Positions 49,110-57,651 of a stretch of 64,000 nt of DNA are shown here, in pieces. The stretch's first letter is position 1, and each line of letters starts with the position of its first letter. Source of the DNA: Amycolatopsis xylanica (GTDB lineage Bacteria > Actinomycetota > Actinomycetes > Mycobacteriales > Pseudonocardiaceae); NCBI RefSeq assembly GCF_900107045.1, contig NZ_FNON01000005.1:761218-825217 (forward strand), in the 5' to 3' direction. Under the pieces are notes generated by a model. That model was not told the DNA's origin. It was given only the letters and a program-made list of their open reading frames with translations, and searched no databases. Both the position numbers and the translations under genes were made by a program.

Positions 49110-49523
49110 ATGACCGCAGCACTCGCGCTCATCACGCTGATCCTCAACGGCCTCGTGGGCGTCTTCCTGTTCGTGCGCTGGCGCGCCCGCGCCGCCGGCG
49201 GTCTGCCTCCGCTCGTGTACGTCCACATCGTCACGGCGCTGGTTTCGCTGGCCCTGTGGGTCGCGTATTTGGTCGGCGGGCGCCCGGCTTTGCTGGCGTG
49301 GGCGGTGTTCGCACTGCTCACGCTCGCCAACGCGCTGGGCGACACGCTCCTGGTCCGAGGCTGGCGCGCCCGCCACTCCGCGCCGCCCGGCACGCTGATC
49401 CGGCAGTACGCGCGTGCCGCCCGCGAGGTGCTGTCCGGCAAGCGGCCCGCCCCGATGATCCACGCGATACTCGCGCCGGTGGTGTACTTCTCGGTCCTGC
49501 TCGCCGCGCTGGGGGTCGGTTAG
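49110..49523 (+). CDS. Small membrane protein controlled by TetR
   Basis: 137 residues with four predicted TM helices (about 2-22, 37-57, 61-82, 115-136) and a basic loop. No family is recognised. It starts 12 bases after the operator array, so repression by the divergent TetR protein is likely. Its stop overlaps the convergent AraC gene by 4 bases. A role in resistance or ligand uptake is possible but unsupported. Confidence 0.7.
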   Translation: MTAALALITLILNGLVGVFLFVRWRARAAGGLPPLVYVHIVTALVSLALWVAYLVGGRPALLAWAVFALLTLANALGDTLLVRGWRARHSAPPGTLIRQYARAAREVLSGKRPAPMIHAILAPVVYFSVLLAALGVG

Positions 49524-50410
49524 CCGCGCTCGCGGAACGCGCCGGGTGACATCCCCACTTCGCGGGCGAAGAACTTGCCGAAGTTGGTCGGCTCGGTGAA
49601 CCCGAGCCGGTGCCCGACCGTGGCGACCGGCAGCGCGGTGTGCACGAGCAGGCGCTTGGCCTCCAGCGCGACACGCGCGTCGATCAACGCCTTCGCGGTC
49701 TGCCCGGTCGCCGCCAGGCACAGCCGGTTGAGGCTGCGAGCCGAATAGCCGACACGGGCGGCGTAATCGGCGGCCTGCCTTGTCGTGGGGAACGACCGCT
49801 CCAGCTCGCGCCGGAAGCGCTCGAACGTCTCGTCGTGCGAACCGGCCGGGCGCGCTTCCCGGTCGGTGATCGGCAGGCGCCTGACGCGCAACAGCAGCAC
49901 GCCCAGCAGCTGGCGGAGCAGTTCCACCGTGACCGCTTGGGTTTCCGGATCCTCCGCGGCGCGCTCGTACTCGGCCTTCAGCTCCAGTACGGCCTGGCGG
50001 AGTCTGCTGTCCTCCTCGGCGGGGACGGTCCACACGACCGGCCCGAACGGGTCGGGCAGTGGCGCGAACCGGTCGAGCGGCGGCGGGAACGCGGCGGTGA
50101 ACAGGACCATGACCGCGTTGACCTTGCCGCGAGGCGTGGCGGCCCTCGGCAGGCGCAGCACCCGGCCGGGGCTGACGTACAGCAGCGTGTTCGCCGTGCA
50201 GGGATGGTCGACGAAATCGACCATGGTCTTGCCCGCGCCGCCGGTGAACAGGACCAGCTGGTGGAAGTCCGTGCGATGCACAGCGTTGCGCAATTCCGCT
50301 GACAGACGGCTTCGCAGCGTGGCGTAGTCGAGCACCTCGATGCCGAGCCGGGGCCGCTCGGGGTTGGCGAACCCGAGCCGCAGGACCGAGGTGTGTCCAC
50401 TTTTGACCAT
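49520..50410 (-). CDS. AraC-family transcriptional regulator
   Basis: 296 residues. An N-terminal cupin-like sensing domain (about 1-180, FHQLVLFTGGAGKTMVDF) and a C-terminal pair of HTH motifs: ADYAARVGYSARSLNRLCLAATG and VATVGHRLGFTEPTNFGKFFAREVGMSPGAFRE. ATG 50410 is preferred. It is divergent from the NTF2-like gene with 55 bases between starts and is a likely regulator of it. Confidence 0.9.
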   Translation of the reverse strand: MVKSGHTSVLRLGFANPERPRLGIEVLDYATLRSRLSAELRNAVHRTDFHQLVLFTGGAGKTMVDFVDHPCTANTLLYVSPGRVLRLPRAATPRGKVNAVMVLFTAAFPPPLDRFAPLPDPFGPVVWTVPAEEDSRLRQAVLELKAEYERAAEDPETQAVTVELLRQLLGVLLLRVRRLPITDREARPAGSHDETFERFRRELERSFPTTRQAADYAARVGYSARSLNRLCLAATGQTAKALIDARVALEAKRLLVHTALPVATVGHRLGFTEPTNFGKFFAREVGMSPGAFRERG

Positions 50411-50465
50411 GACAGTTCCTGATCTTACCTCGTTTATCCGAGCGCGCGGGAGCAGATTGATCGGC

Positions 50466-51221
50466 ATGGACAACAAGGAATTGGTACTCAAGGCGGCGGG
50501 CGAACTCTTCGGCGACAAGGACCCGTCGGCGGTCGACCGCTGGGTCGCCGCGAACTACCGCCAGCACAGCTCGCTGGCAGGCGACGGCCCCGAGGCGTTG
50601 CGCGGTCTCGTCGCGAACCTGCCCGACGGCTTCCGCTACGAGCTCGCCAGGGTCATCGCCGACGGCGACCTCGTCGCGCTGCACGGCACCTACCACGGTT
50701 TCGGCCCGGAGCCGCTGGTCGCCTTCGATCTCTTCCGTGTCGAGAACGGCAAGCTGGCCGAGCACTGGGACGCGCTGACCCCGGTCGTGACCAAGACCGC
50801 GAGCGGCCGTTCCCAGACCGACGGCGCCGCCGAGCCTGGCGCGGCCGGGCTGACCGAGCAGAGCCGGAAGGTGGTCACGGAATTCGCCGAGCGAATCCTC
50901 AAAGACGCTGACTACTCGGTGCTCACGGATTACATTTCGACCGAGACCTACCTGCAGCACAATCCCGAAGCCGCCGACGGACTGGACGGATTCGGCGCGG
51001 CTGCCGGAAAGTGGGCGGCGCACGGCAAGCACCTGGTCTACAAGACCGTGCACCGCGTCGTCGCGGAAGGCGATCTCGTACTGCTCCAGTCCGAAGGCGA
51101 ATTCGGCGAGCCGGTCGCCTATTGGGACCTGTTCCGGGTCGACGACGGCAAGATCGTCGAACACTGGGACGTGATCGCGCCGATCCCCGCCACACTGCCG
51201 CACGACAACGGACTGTTCTGA
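50466..51221 (+). CDS. Tandem SnoaL/NTF2-like protein
   Basis: 251 residues made of two similar NTF2-fold halves (about 1-120 and 130-251). The half-repeats align: NYRQHSSLAGDGPEALRG with TYLQHNPEAADGLDGFGA, and ADGDLVALHGTYHGFG with AEGDLVLLQSEGEFG, each ending FRVxxGKxxEHWD. Family members include polyketide cyclases and scavenging enzymes; the substrate is unknown. ATG 50466. It is divergent from the AraC regulator, which probably controls it. Confidence 0.82.
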   Translation: MDNKELVLKAAGELFGDKDPSAVDRWVAANYRQHSSLAGDGPEALRGLVANLPDGFRYELARVIADGDLVALHGTYHGFGPEPLVAFDLFRVENGKLAEHWDALTPVVTKTASGRSQTDGAAEPGAAGLTEQSRKVVTEFAERILKDADYSVLTDYISTETYLQHNPEAADGLDGFGAAAGKWAAHGKHLVYKTVHRVVAEGDLVLLQSEGEFGEPVAYWDLFRVDDGKIVEHWDVIAPIPATLPHDNGLF

Positions 51222-51258
51222 CACAGCTTGCGGCCGCGAACTCCCGCCGGGCCGATGG

Positions 51259-51304
51259 GTCGTGAGTGTTCCGGCCGGTTCTAACCGGCCAAAACACTCA
51301 CGAC
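51259..51304. repeat. 46-bp dispersed palindrome (family R), copy 6
   Basis: Left arm GTCGTGAGTGTTCCGGCCGG, centre TTCTAA, right arm CCGGCCAAAACACTCACGAC. It is the first of three palindromes in the 197-base gap between the convergent NTF2-like and hpaB genes. Confidence 0.9.
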
Positions 51305-51318
51305 CCCCTTGCACTGGG

Positions 51319-51342
51319 CGGGATAAAGCGGGCTTTATCCCG
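51319..51342. repeat. 24-bp palindrome (family S), copy 3 (inverted)
   Basis: CGGGATAAAGC-GG-GCTTTATCCCG: same arms as the copies at 987 and 35401, with the centre in the opposite orientation. It lies between two family-R palindromes. Confidence 0.88.
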
Positions 51343-51368
51343 CCCGCGCACGCCTGACGGGCGCGGCG

Positions 51369-51414
51369 GTCGTGAGTGGTATGGCCGGTTCTAACCGGCC
51401 GCAGCACTCACGAC
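51369..51414. repeat. 46-bp dispersed palindrome (family R), copy 7
   Basis: GTCGTGAGTG, then GTATGGCCGGTTCTAACCGG, ending CAGCACTCACGAC. The inner stem is perfect and the outer part has a few mismatches. It lies 4 bases from the hpaB stop. Confidence 0.88.
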
Positions 51415-51418
51415 TCTT

Positions 51419-52879
51419 TTAGTGGGCTTCGCGGGTGAGGAGGTCGCGGACGCGGGCTTGGAGGGGTTCGCGGTCGTAGGAGTTGACTTGCGCACCGGCC
51501 ATGCGGACGGGGTCGCCGAAGAAGAAGTACTCGTACAAGGCCTCCCGCCCCGCGAAGCTCGAGACCGAGGCGTCGAGCGCCAGCTTGAACAGCCGCGCCC
51601 GGTCGCGGGCGGGCAGCGTCGCCGACTGCAGGTAGGTGTCGAGGTCCGCGCGGCCGTCGGTGTCGAAGTCCGCCTCGCTCGGCAACGCCATCAGGCCCGA
51701 GGCCGAGAACTTGCGGATGATCTCCGGCAGGCGCTGGGAAACTTTGGTGGGGTACCAGTTCCGGGCCGCGTTGAGGACGTCCCACTTGGGCAGGAAGACG
51801 CCGTCCGGGCTCGGTGAGCCGTCGGCCTCGGCCGCGCGCAGGACCGCTTTTTCCAGCTCCACATAGGAAATCAGCTCGGCGAGGTCCTGCTGGATGTGCT
51901 GGAAGCCGCCGATGCCGATGGCCGCGGCGATCTCGCTCGCGAGGCCGAGGTAGAACTCGGTCTTGGCCAGCGTGCGGGTGACCACCTGGTGGGTCATGAG
52001 CGCGCCCGCGCCGGTCTCGGCGTACCAGGCGTTGCAGAGTTCGGGGTGGCCGAGCAGGAACACGCGGTCGTTGGGGATGAAGACGTCGTCGAACACGACG
52101 ACCGCGTCCATCTCCTCGTAGCGGGACGCGAGTGGCTCGTCGAAGTGGGAACCACCGTGGTCCAGGCGCGAGCGGCAGTAATACTTGAGGCCGGGCGCGT
52201 CGTTCGGGACCGCGAAGGCGTACGAATACGGCGTGTCCTCGGGGGTGCCGCGCAGGACCGTCGAGGGGAACACGAGCAGCTCGTCCGCGATCGGGGCGAG
52301 GGTGGCGAGCATGCGGGCACCGCGGACGACGATGCCGTCGGGGCGCTCTTCGACGACCTTCGCGGCGAGGTTGCCGCCGCCCTGCTGGCTGCCCGAGACC
52401 GCGCGGTTGACCTGCGGCGGGATCAGGGTGTGCGTGGCGAGCCAGTCGTTCTCGCGGGCGAGTTCGTAGTAGGCCTCGATGCGCTCGCCGAAGACGGGGT
52501 CGGCCTTGGCGAAGAAGGTCTTCGCGGTCGCCAGCGCGGTGAGCGAGGAGTTCATGTAGTCACCGGAGCGGCCGAGGAAACCGTTCGATTCCTGGGCCCA
52601 CACGGAGAACGCGGCGCGGCGGCGTTTGAGGTCGTCCTCGCTGCGCGGCACCAGGAACGAGGTGCCGACGCGGTCGCCCGTGGTGGGCGAGGGGTAGGTG
52701 AGGACGTCGCGGTACGCCGGATCGTGCTGGAGGTCGAACAGCTTCGCGTAGGTCAGCGCGTTGTTGCGGAAGGCAGGGTGCTCGGCGACCTTCGCCGTCA
52801 CCTTGTCGCCGTTGACGTACAGCTCGGGTGTCATCGCGTTGAGCTTGTCGAGGTACTGCTGTCCGGTGCGTGCTCCCAT
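51419..52879 (-). CDS. hpaB: 4-hydroxyphenylacetate 3-monooxygenase, oxygenase component
   Basis: 486 residues of the HpaB/HpaH FADH2-dependent oxygenase family, normal length. Typical segments are TGQQYLDKLN, PSPTTGDRVGTSFLVPRS, ENDWLATHTLIPPQVNRA, GARMLATLAPIADELLVFPS and FIPNDRVFLLGHPE. It hydroxylates 4-hydroxyphenylacetate to 3,4-dihydroxyphenylacetate (homoprotocatechuate) with FADH2 supplied by HpaC, encoded 18 bases upstream on the same strand. The complete meta-cleavage pathway at 57-64 kb supports this substrate over other phenols. Confidence 0.92.
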   Translation of the reverse strand: MGARTGQQYLDKLNAMTPELYVNGDKVTAKVAEHPAFRNNALTYAKLFDLQHDPAYRDVLTYPSPTTGDRVGTSFLVPRSEDDLKRRRAAFSVWAQESNGFLGRSGDYMNSSLTALATAKTFFAKADPVFGERIEAYYELARENDWLATHTLIPPQVNRAVSGSQQGGGNLAAKVVEERPDGIVVRGARMLATLAPIADELLVFPSTVLRGTPEDTPYSYAFAVPNDAPGLKYYCRSRLDHGGSHFDEPLASRYEEMDAVVVFDDVFIPNDRVFLLGHPELCNAWYAETGAGALMTHQVVTRTLAKTEFYLGLASEIAAAIGIGGFQHIQQDLAELISYVELEKAVLRAAEADGSPSPDGVFLPKWDVLNAARNWYPTKVSQRLPEIIRKFSASGLMALPSEADFDTDGRADLDTYLQSATLPARDRARLFKLALDASVSSFAGREALYEYFFFGDPVRMAGAQVNSYDREPLQARVRDLLTREAH

Positions 52880-52897
52880 GGTGGGGACTCCTCGTGG

Positions 52898-53446
52898 TCA
52901 GAACAGGGACTCGTGGCCCTGTGCGGATTCGTGGATGGTGGTGAACTGCCCGTTGACGAAGCCGAGCGCGTCACCGGTGCGGTAGTCGTAGGCGGCGACG
53001 CGGCCGACGAACAGCGTGTGGTCGCCGCCGTCGTACGCGGCCCACGGCGTGCATTCGAACCAGCTCAGCACGCCGGCGAGCCGGGGCGCGTGCTCGCCTT
53101 CCTGCCAGACCGGCGCGCCTTCCGGCGTCGGCTGGCCCGCGAAGTTCATGGCCAGCGCCTGCTGTTCCGCGCCGAGGATGTTCACCGAAAAGGCGCAGTC
53201 CTGAAGGAAATCGTGGCTTTTCACGGTGCGCTGGATGGAAACCAGCACCAGCGGCGGGTCCATGGACACGGCGGTGAACGAGTTCACCGTGAGCCCGTGG
53301 CGTTTCACCGACCCGTTTTCGGTGGTCGCGTCGAACGTCACGACCGCGACGCCGGTGGCGAACCGGCCGAGGCTGCCGCGGAAGAACTGCGCGGCGGGCC
53401 GGTACAGCTTGGAGCCCGGGGAAAAGCCGGGTTCACGGGCGATCAT
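52898..53446 (-). CDS. hpaC: 4-hydroxyphenylacetate 3-monooxygenase, flavin reductase component
   Basis: 182 residues of the HpaC-like flavin:NADH reductase family. Recognisable parts are RFATGVAVVTFDAT, HGLTVNSFTAVSMDPPLVLVSIQR and DHTLFVGRVAAYDYR. It supplies reduced flavin to HpaB. The gene is the first of the minus-strand hpaCB pair and divergent from the IclR regulator, with a 117-base intergenic region holding candidate operators. Confidence 0.9.
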   Translation of the reverse strand: MIAREPGFSPGSKLYRPAAQFFRGSLGRFATGVAVVTFDATTENGSVKRHGLTVNSFTAVSMDPPLVLVSIQRTVKSHDFLQDCAFSVNILGAEQQALAMNFAGQPTPEGAPVWQEGEHAPRLAGVLSWFECTPWAAYDGGDHTLFVGRVAAYDYRTGDALGFVNGQFTTIHESAQGHESLF

Positions 53447-53516
53447 CGGTGATTCCTCCTCGCTGGGGGAGGGGTGAATTTCTATAATAGAACACTGAGT
53501 TCAACTATCGAATCAG

Positions 53517-53528
53517 ATCGTATACGAT
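53517..53528. promoter_or_regulatory. Palindromic operator ATCGTATACGAT between hpaC and iclR
   Basis: A perfect 12-bp palindrome with a GTATAC centre, the type bound by FCD-class GntR regulators. A related site, ATCATATACGTT, matching 10 of 12 bases, lies upstream of hpaG at 57597. A separate GAAC-N5-GTTC element at 53490-53502 could serve the IclR protein. Confidence 0.6.
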
Positions 53529-53563
53529 GGTTTCGTGCCCGCGCAACCACGAGGAGTCGCCTG

Positions 53564-54235
53564 ATGACCGCATCCCAGACGCTCAGCCGCGGCATCCGCG
53601 TGCTCGAAGTGCTTGCGGACGCCCAGGAATCACTCACCGTCGACCAGATAGCCGAACGGCTGGCCGTGCATCGCTCGATCGCCTACCGGCTCATCCGCAC
53701 GCTGGAGGACCACGGCCTGCTCGTCCGTGACGCGGCGGGAAAGTTCGAACTCGGCGCGCGCCTGGCCGCGCTCGCGGCGGGCGTCGCGCATGATCTGCAG
53801 GCGGCCGCGCTCCCCGAGCTGACGGCGGCCGCGAACGAGCTCGGCATGACGTGTTTCGTCGCCGTGCTCGACCACGACGAGTGCGTGACCCTGGTCAGCG
53901 TCGAGCCCCGGCACGCACTCGCGTCGGTCGCGCAGCGTCCGGGGTCGCGGCATCCGATCACCGCGGGTGCGCCGGGCCGGGCGATCCTCGCGCAGCTGCC
54001 GCCGGAGGAGCGGCCCGCCGCCGTGGCGGAGGTGGTCGCTCGCGGCTACGCGGACAGCCACGGCGAGGTGATCGAGAACCTGAGCGCGGTCGCGGTGCCG
54101 CTTCCCTTGCGCGGCAACGGTCCCGCCGCGCTCGCCGCCGTCTACCTGTCGAGCCCGCACGCGCCGTCGGAGATCGCGGCACGGCTGACGCGAGCGGCCA
54201 ACGCCGTCCGTGAGGTGCTGGGGTTGGCGACCTGA
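53564..54235 (+). CDS. IclR-family transcriptional regulator
   Basis: 223 residues. The N-terminal winged helix (LSRGIRVLEVLADAQESLTVDQIAERLAVHRSIAYRLIRTLEDHGLL) is followed by the effector-binding domain (ITAGAPGRAILAQL, VIENLSAVAVPLPL). ATG 53564 with GAGGAG upstream. It is divergent from hpaCB and lies in an aromatic-degradation locus; IclR proteins such as PobR and PcaU often act on such operons, so it probably controls hpaCB or the whole locus with an aromatic effector. Confidence 0.9.
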   Translation: MTASQTLSRGIRVLEVLADAQESLTVDQIAERLAVHRSIAYRLIRTLEDHGLLVRDAAGKFELGARLAALAAGVAHDLQAAALPELTAAANELGMTCFVAVLDHDECVTLVSVEPRHALASVAQRPGSRHPITAGAPGRAILAQLPPEERPAAVAEVVARGYADSHGEVIENLSAVAVPLPLRGNGPAALAAVYLSSPHAPSEIAARLTRAANAVREVLGLAT

Positions 54236-54387
54236 CGTGTGGTGACACCGAACAATGCAACGGCGATTCGTGCCGTCGCACCGTTTTTCGCAAGCCACGT
54301 CGTTCGGAGCGATCTCGCATAACCTGACTCCGGTCACGCGCATGCGCGCTGTTCGCCCCTGCCGCGCCGAGGAGGAGGTATGACGCA

Positions 54388-54870
54388 GTGACGAGCGCTG
54401 TCCGTGACGTCTCGTGTTGGGCGAGGCCCAACCTGGTGAGGGCTGCGGCCAGGTCCCTGAGCGGTAGCGACTTCTGGTTCTACAGCGGCACCGTGGGCGG
54501 AGCGTCCATCGAGGAGGTAGCGCACCGGAAGGCCGCCGCTGCTCGCGGTGTCACGCTGATGATCATGGTGTGGAGTGTCTTCGATGGGCATCCCTTGGTG
54601 ACGCCGGATCCTGATGACTGGAGCGACGCGTCGAACCGATGGTGGTGGATAGCGTCCAAAGTCTTCTCTCAAGAGGCGTCCGGAACGGCGTATATCGTCA
54701 TCGGCGACGAACAGCGGTCGATCAATACCTGGACGACGATCGAGTGTCCTACCTTGATCCAAAATCCCAAAGTCAGGGAAATCGTCCAGGTGCCTTGGCA
54801 AGAGGTGGGTGAGATTCCCGTGAGCGAGACAATATGGCGGCCTGGGTGGCCGGATCCATCGAAGAGCTGA
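54388..54870 (+). CDS. Unknown protein coupled to an ATP-grasp gene
   Basis: 160 residues with no family I recognise. The sequence is Trp-rich (11 Trp), with ASNRWWWIASKVF in the middle and a C-terminal ETIWRPGWPDPSKS. No signal peptide or membrane helix. GTG 54388 follows GGAGGAGG. Base composition is visibly less GC-biased than the flanking hpa genes (for example runs such as TATATCGTCATCGG and ATCAATACC). It is 13 bases before the ATP-grasp gene and is probably its partner. Confidence 0.6.
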   Translation: MTSAVRDVSCWARPNLVRAAARSLSGSDFWFYSGTVGGASIEEVAHRKAAAARGVTLMIMVWSVFDGHPLVTPDPDDWSDASNRWWWIASKVFSQEASGTAYIVIGDEQRSINTWTTIECPTLIQNPKVREIVQVPWQEVGEIPVSETIWRPGWPDPSKS

Positions 54871-54883
54871 CGGAGGGTCTCGC

Positions 54884-56149
54884 ATGACCAAGGAGCGTGT
54901 GCTCATTATTGGCGGCAGTCCTGACCTGCTCCGCAAGGCTGCCCGGAGCGGGCTCTCGATCACCTACTTTCAGAAGCCTGGTCATTTCGATCCCAGGTCG
55001 CTCAGGTTCTGCGACCAGGTGCATCTAATAGACTTTCAGAGAGTGCAATTGGCCGCGGCTCTCGCGAAATCTCTGCATTCAGTCGAGCCATTCGTGCGGG
55101 TCCTGACGCAAACCGAGTCGGCACTCCTCATTTCCGCGCACATCAGCGATCATTTGAATCTGACCAGTGGCGACTTGAACGTCGCGCGGACCCTGCATGA
55201 CAAGCGGAAGCTGCGGAAGCTTCTGAACGACGCCAACCTGGGACCGGTCGGCTTCTCCTGCGGCGGATCGCTGCCGGAACTGGCTGAATTCGTCCGGCGG
55301 CATGGCCCTTCGGTGGTAAAACCTGCGATGGGTTCGGGCAGCCTTGGCTTCCGTCGGATTCTGTCGCCAGACGAATTGGCGGCCACGTGGGAGTGGATGG
55401 CCGAAGTCGGGATGAAGCATTTCATGATGGAAGAACTGCTCGTCGGGCCTGAGTACAGCGTGGAAACCTACAGTCGCGACGGTGAGCATACCGTCCTCGG
55501 GATCACCGAGAAGCATTTGACGGCGGAGGCGATTGAAATCGGCCATGTGTTTCCGGCCGCCTTGGGTACGGATGTCGAAGCGACCGTCGCTGAATTCGTA
55601 GCAGAAGTACTGGCGGCAGTCGGGTTGCGGGACGGGTTGACCCACACGGAGATCATCCTTACCAGCGGGGGGCCTCGGATCGTGGAGGCGCACAACCGTC
55701 GCGGTGGAGGTCGCATCAACGACCTTGTCAGTGTTGTTCGCGGTGTCGATATGGAATCTCTCTACTTCAGCCAGCCGTCCGCCCTTGTGGGCCTCGACCC
55801 CCCGTCTGGCGCTGCCGCGACGTGGTTCGTTCACGCCAGGCCAGGCCGGGTCGTTTCGATCTCGGGCCTTGATGCGGTTCGCGGCATGGATGGCGTCCTC
55901 GACGCTCGGCTCAAGGTCAGGCCGGGCGACCTCGTTCGGCCGCTCCAGTGGTCCGAGGATCGTTGTGGGCATGTGGTCGCCCATGGAAAGAGCGCACACG
56001 AGGCGAGACGGATCGCCCAGCGAGCCGCGGAGTCCATTGAAATCCAAACCGTGTCCGACAGTGCCGCGGTCGAGTTGACCTTGGCCGAACGGCTGGATGA
56101 GGTCGGCGAAATTCTCGATCCGTTCATGCGGGACTACCCGGCGCCGTAA
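54884..56149 (+). CDS. ATP-grasp ligase of a two-gene insert
   Basis: 421 residues. An N-terminal Rossmann-like domain (VLIIGGSPDLLRKAARSG) is followed by an ATP-grasp fold: Lys/Gly loop SVVKPAMGSGSLGFRRI, adenine strand FMMEELLVGPEYSVETYS, and metal ligands in HTEIILTSGGPRIVEAHNRRGGGRIN (Glu and Asn). It is related in layout to the two ligases at 23-27 kb but clearly separate. It presumably forms an amide or peptide bond; substrates are unknown. With the preceding 160-residue gene it interrupts the hpa locus, and its codon use is less GC-biased, suggesting lateral gain. ATG 54884 has GGAGGG upstream. Confidence 0.82.
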   Translation: MTKERVLIIGGSPDLLRKAARSGLSITYFQKPGHFDPRSLRFCDQVHLIDFQRVQLAAALAKSLHSVEPFVRVLTQTESALLISAHISDHLNLTSGDLNVARTLHDKRKLRKLLNDANLGPVGFSCGGSLPELAEFVRRHGPSVVKPAMGSGSLGFRRILSPDELAATWEWMAEVGMKHFMMEELLVGPEYSVETYSRDGEHTVLGITEKHLTAEAIEIGHVFPAALGTDVEATVAEFVAEVLAAVGLRDGLTHTEIILTSGGPRIVEAHNRRGGGRINDLVSVVRGVDMESLYFSQPSALVGLDPPSGAAATWFVHARPGRVVSISGLDAVRGMDGVLDARLKVRPGDLVRPLQWSEDRCGHVVAHGKSAHEARRIAQRAAESIEIQTVSDSAAVELTLAERLDEVGEILDPFMRDYPAP

Positions 56150-56162
56150 CCCTCACGAGTCC

Positions 56163-57512
56163 CTAAAACCGCAGCGGGCTGATGGCCTGCTCGGCTTCGC
56201 TGTCCGGCCCGAGCGGAATGCCCGAGCGGTCCCGCAGCAGCAGCGTCGCGATCAGCCCGACGATCGTCATGCCCGCCAGGTAGATCGCCACCGAGGTGGA
56301 CGTGCCCGTCGCGTTGACCAGCGCGGTCGCGATCGTGGGCGCGAACGCGCCGCCGATGATCGCGCCCAGCGCGTACGAGATCGACACCCCGGAAAACCGG
56401 ATCGAGGCGGGGAAAAGCTCGGTGTAGAACGCCGCCTGCGGCCCATACGTGAACCCGGTCCCCGCGCTGAGGATGATCAGGGCGAGTGCGAGCAGCCCGA
56501 CGCTGCCGGTGTCGACGAGCGGGAACAACGCGAGCACGCCCGCGAGCTGCGCGACCCAGCCGATCAGGTAAGTGTTGCGGCGCCCGATCCGGTCCGACAC
56601 CGCGCCCGCGGCCCACGTCGAAAGCAGCCAGGTGGCCGCGGAAGCCGTCACCGCCCACAGCACCGGGCCGCGGTCGAGCGCGAGGCCGCCGGGTTTGGTC
56701 GCGTAGTTCTGGATGTAGCCGCCGGTCGTCATGTAGCCCACCGCGCTGTTGCCCGCGAACACGAGCGCCGCGACCAGGACGAGCGGGGTGTGCTTGCGGA
56801 ACAGCCGCAGGATCGGCGTCTTCGTCCGCTCGCGGCGCTCGGCGATCTCCTTGAACACCGGGCTTTCCTCGACGCGACGGCGGACCCAGTGTCCAATGAG
56901 GATCAAGCCGACGCTGAGCAGGAACGGGATTCGCCAGCCCCAGTCCAGGAACGCCTGCCCTGGCGCGAGCAGATTCACCAGCGCCAGCACGCCCGAAGCG
57001 AGCAGCAGGCCCAGCGGGACACCGATCTGCGGCGAGGCGCCGAACAGGCCCCGGCGGTGCTCCGGCGCGTGCTCGACGGCCATGAGCACCGCGCCGCCCC
57101 ACTCGCCGCCCGCCGAGATGCCCTGCAGAATCCTGAGCAGTACCAACAGGATCGGCGCCGCGACGCCGATCTGCGCGAACGTCGGCAGCACGCCGATGAG
57201 CGCGGTCGCCGCGCCCATCAGTACCAGCGTGCACACCAGCACGCCGCGCCTGCCGTACCTGTCGCCGAAATGCCCGGCCAGGAACGCGCCGAGCGGCCGG
57301 AACAGGAAACTCACACCGACCGTCGCGAACGCGATGAGCGTGCTGTTCGCGCCGAGACCGGCGAAGAACAGCTTGGTGAAGACGAGGCCGGCCGCCGACG
57401 CGTAGACGAAGAAGTCGTACCACTCGACGGTGGTGCCGACGACGGTCGCGAACGCCACCCGGCGCCGGTCCGGGGGAGCCGCGACCGGCGTGGCCTGCAC
57501 TGGATTCGACAT
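56163..57512 (-). CDS. MFS metabolite:H+ symporter, probable 4-hydroxyphenylacetate transporter
   Basis: A 449-residue, 12-TM protein of the metabolite:H+ symporter (MHS/ShiA-ProP-like) family. It shows VGTTVEWYDFFVY in TM1, GHFGDRYGRRGVLV in loop 2/3, LRILQGISAGGEWGGAVLM in TM4 and WAAGAVSDRIGRRN in loop 8/9. It is divergent from the hpaG-type gene (139 bases between starts, with a candidate operator) and is likely to import the aromatic acid. It is not HpaX itself by sequence, so the substrate is inferred from context. ATG 57512 has AAGGAG upstream. Confidence 0.85.
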   Translation of the reverse strand: MSNPVQATPVAAPPDRRRVAFATVVGTTVEWYDFFVYASAAGLVFTKLFFAGLGANSTLIAFATVGVSFLFRPLGAFLAGHFGDRYGRRGVLVCTLVLMGAATALIGVLPTFAQIGVAAPILLVLLRILQGISAGGEWGGAVLMAVEHAPEHRRGLFGASPQIGVPLGLLLASGVLALVNLLAPGQAFLDWGWRIPFLLSVGLILIGHWVRRRVEESPVFKEIAERRERTKTPILRLFRKHTPLVLVAALVFAGNSAVGYMTTGGYIQNYATKPGGLALDRGPVLWAVTASAATWLLSTWAAGAVSDRIGRRNTYLIGWVAQLAGVLALFPLVDTGSVGLLALALIILSAGTGFTYGPQAAFYTELFPASIRFSGVSISYALGAIIGGAFAPTIATALVNATGTSTSVAIYLAGMTIVGLIATLLLRDRSGIPLGPDSEAEQAISPLRF

Positions 57513-57596
57513 GTGGACTCCTTCGTCTCCGGCCGAGCGGCCGCACGGATCGATCCCCCAGGAGCGGCGAGTGCCTACTTGCCACTGTGCCGCAGA

Positions 57597-57608
57597 ATCA
57601 TATACGTT
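57597..57608. promoter_or_regulatory. GntR-like operator upstream of hpaG
   Basis: ATCATATACGTT matches 10 of 12 positions of the palindrome at 53517-53528. It is followed by a second partial copy (AAATACGAT, 57612-57620). It lies in the divergent gap between the transporter and the hpaG operon, suggesting one regulator (the GntR protein of this operon) for both promoters. Confidence 0.5.
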
Positions 57609-57651
57609 ATGAAATACGATGCAAGGGTCGCAGCGAGCGGAACCGGGAGCG

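Noticed and set aside
56134..57585. Second minus-strand frame over the MFS transporter
   Set aside because: Arg/Gly-rich shadow of the transporter gene with no family features.
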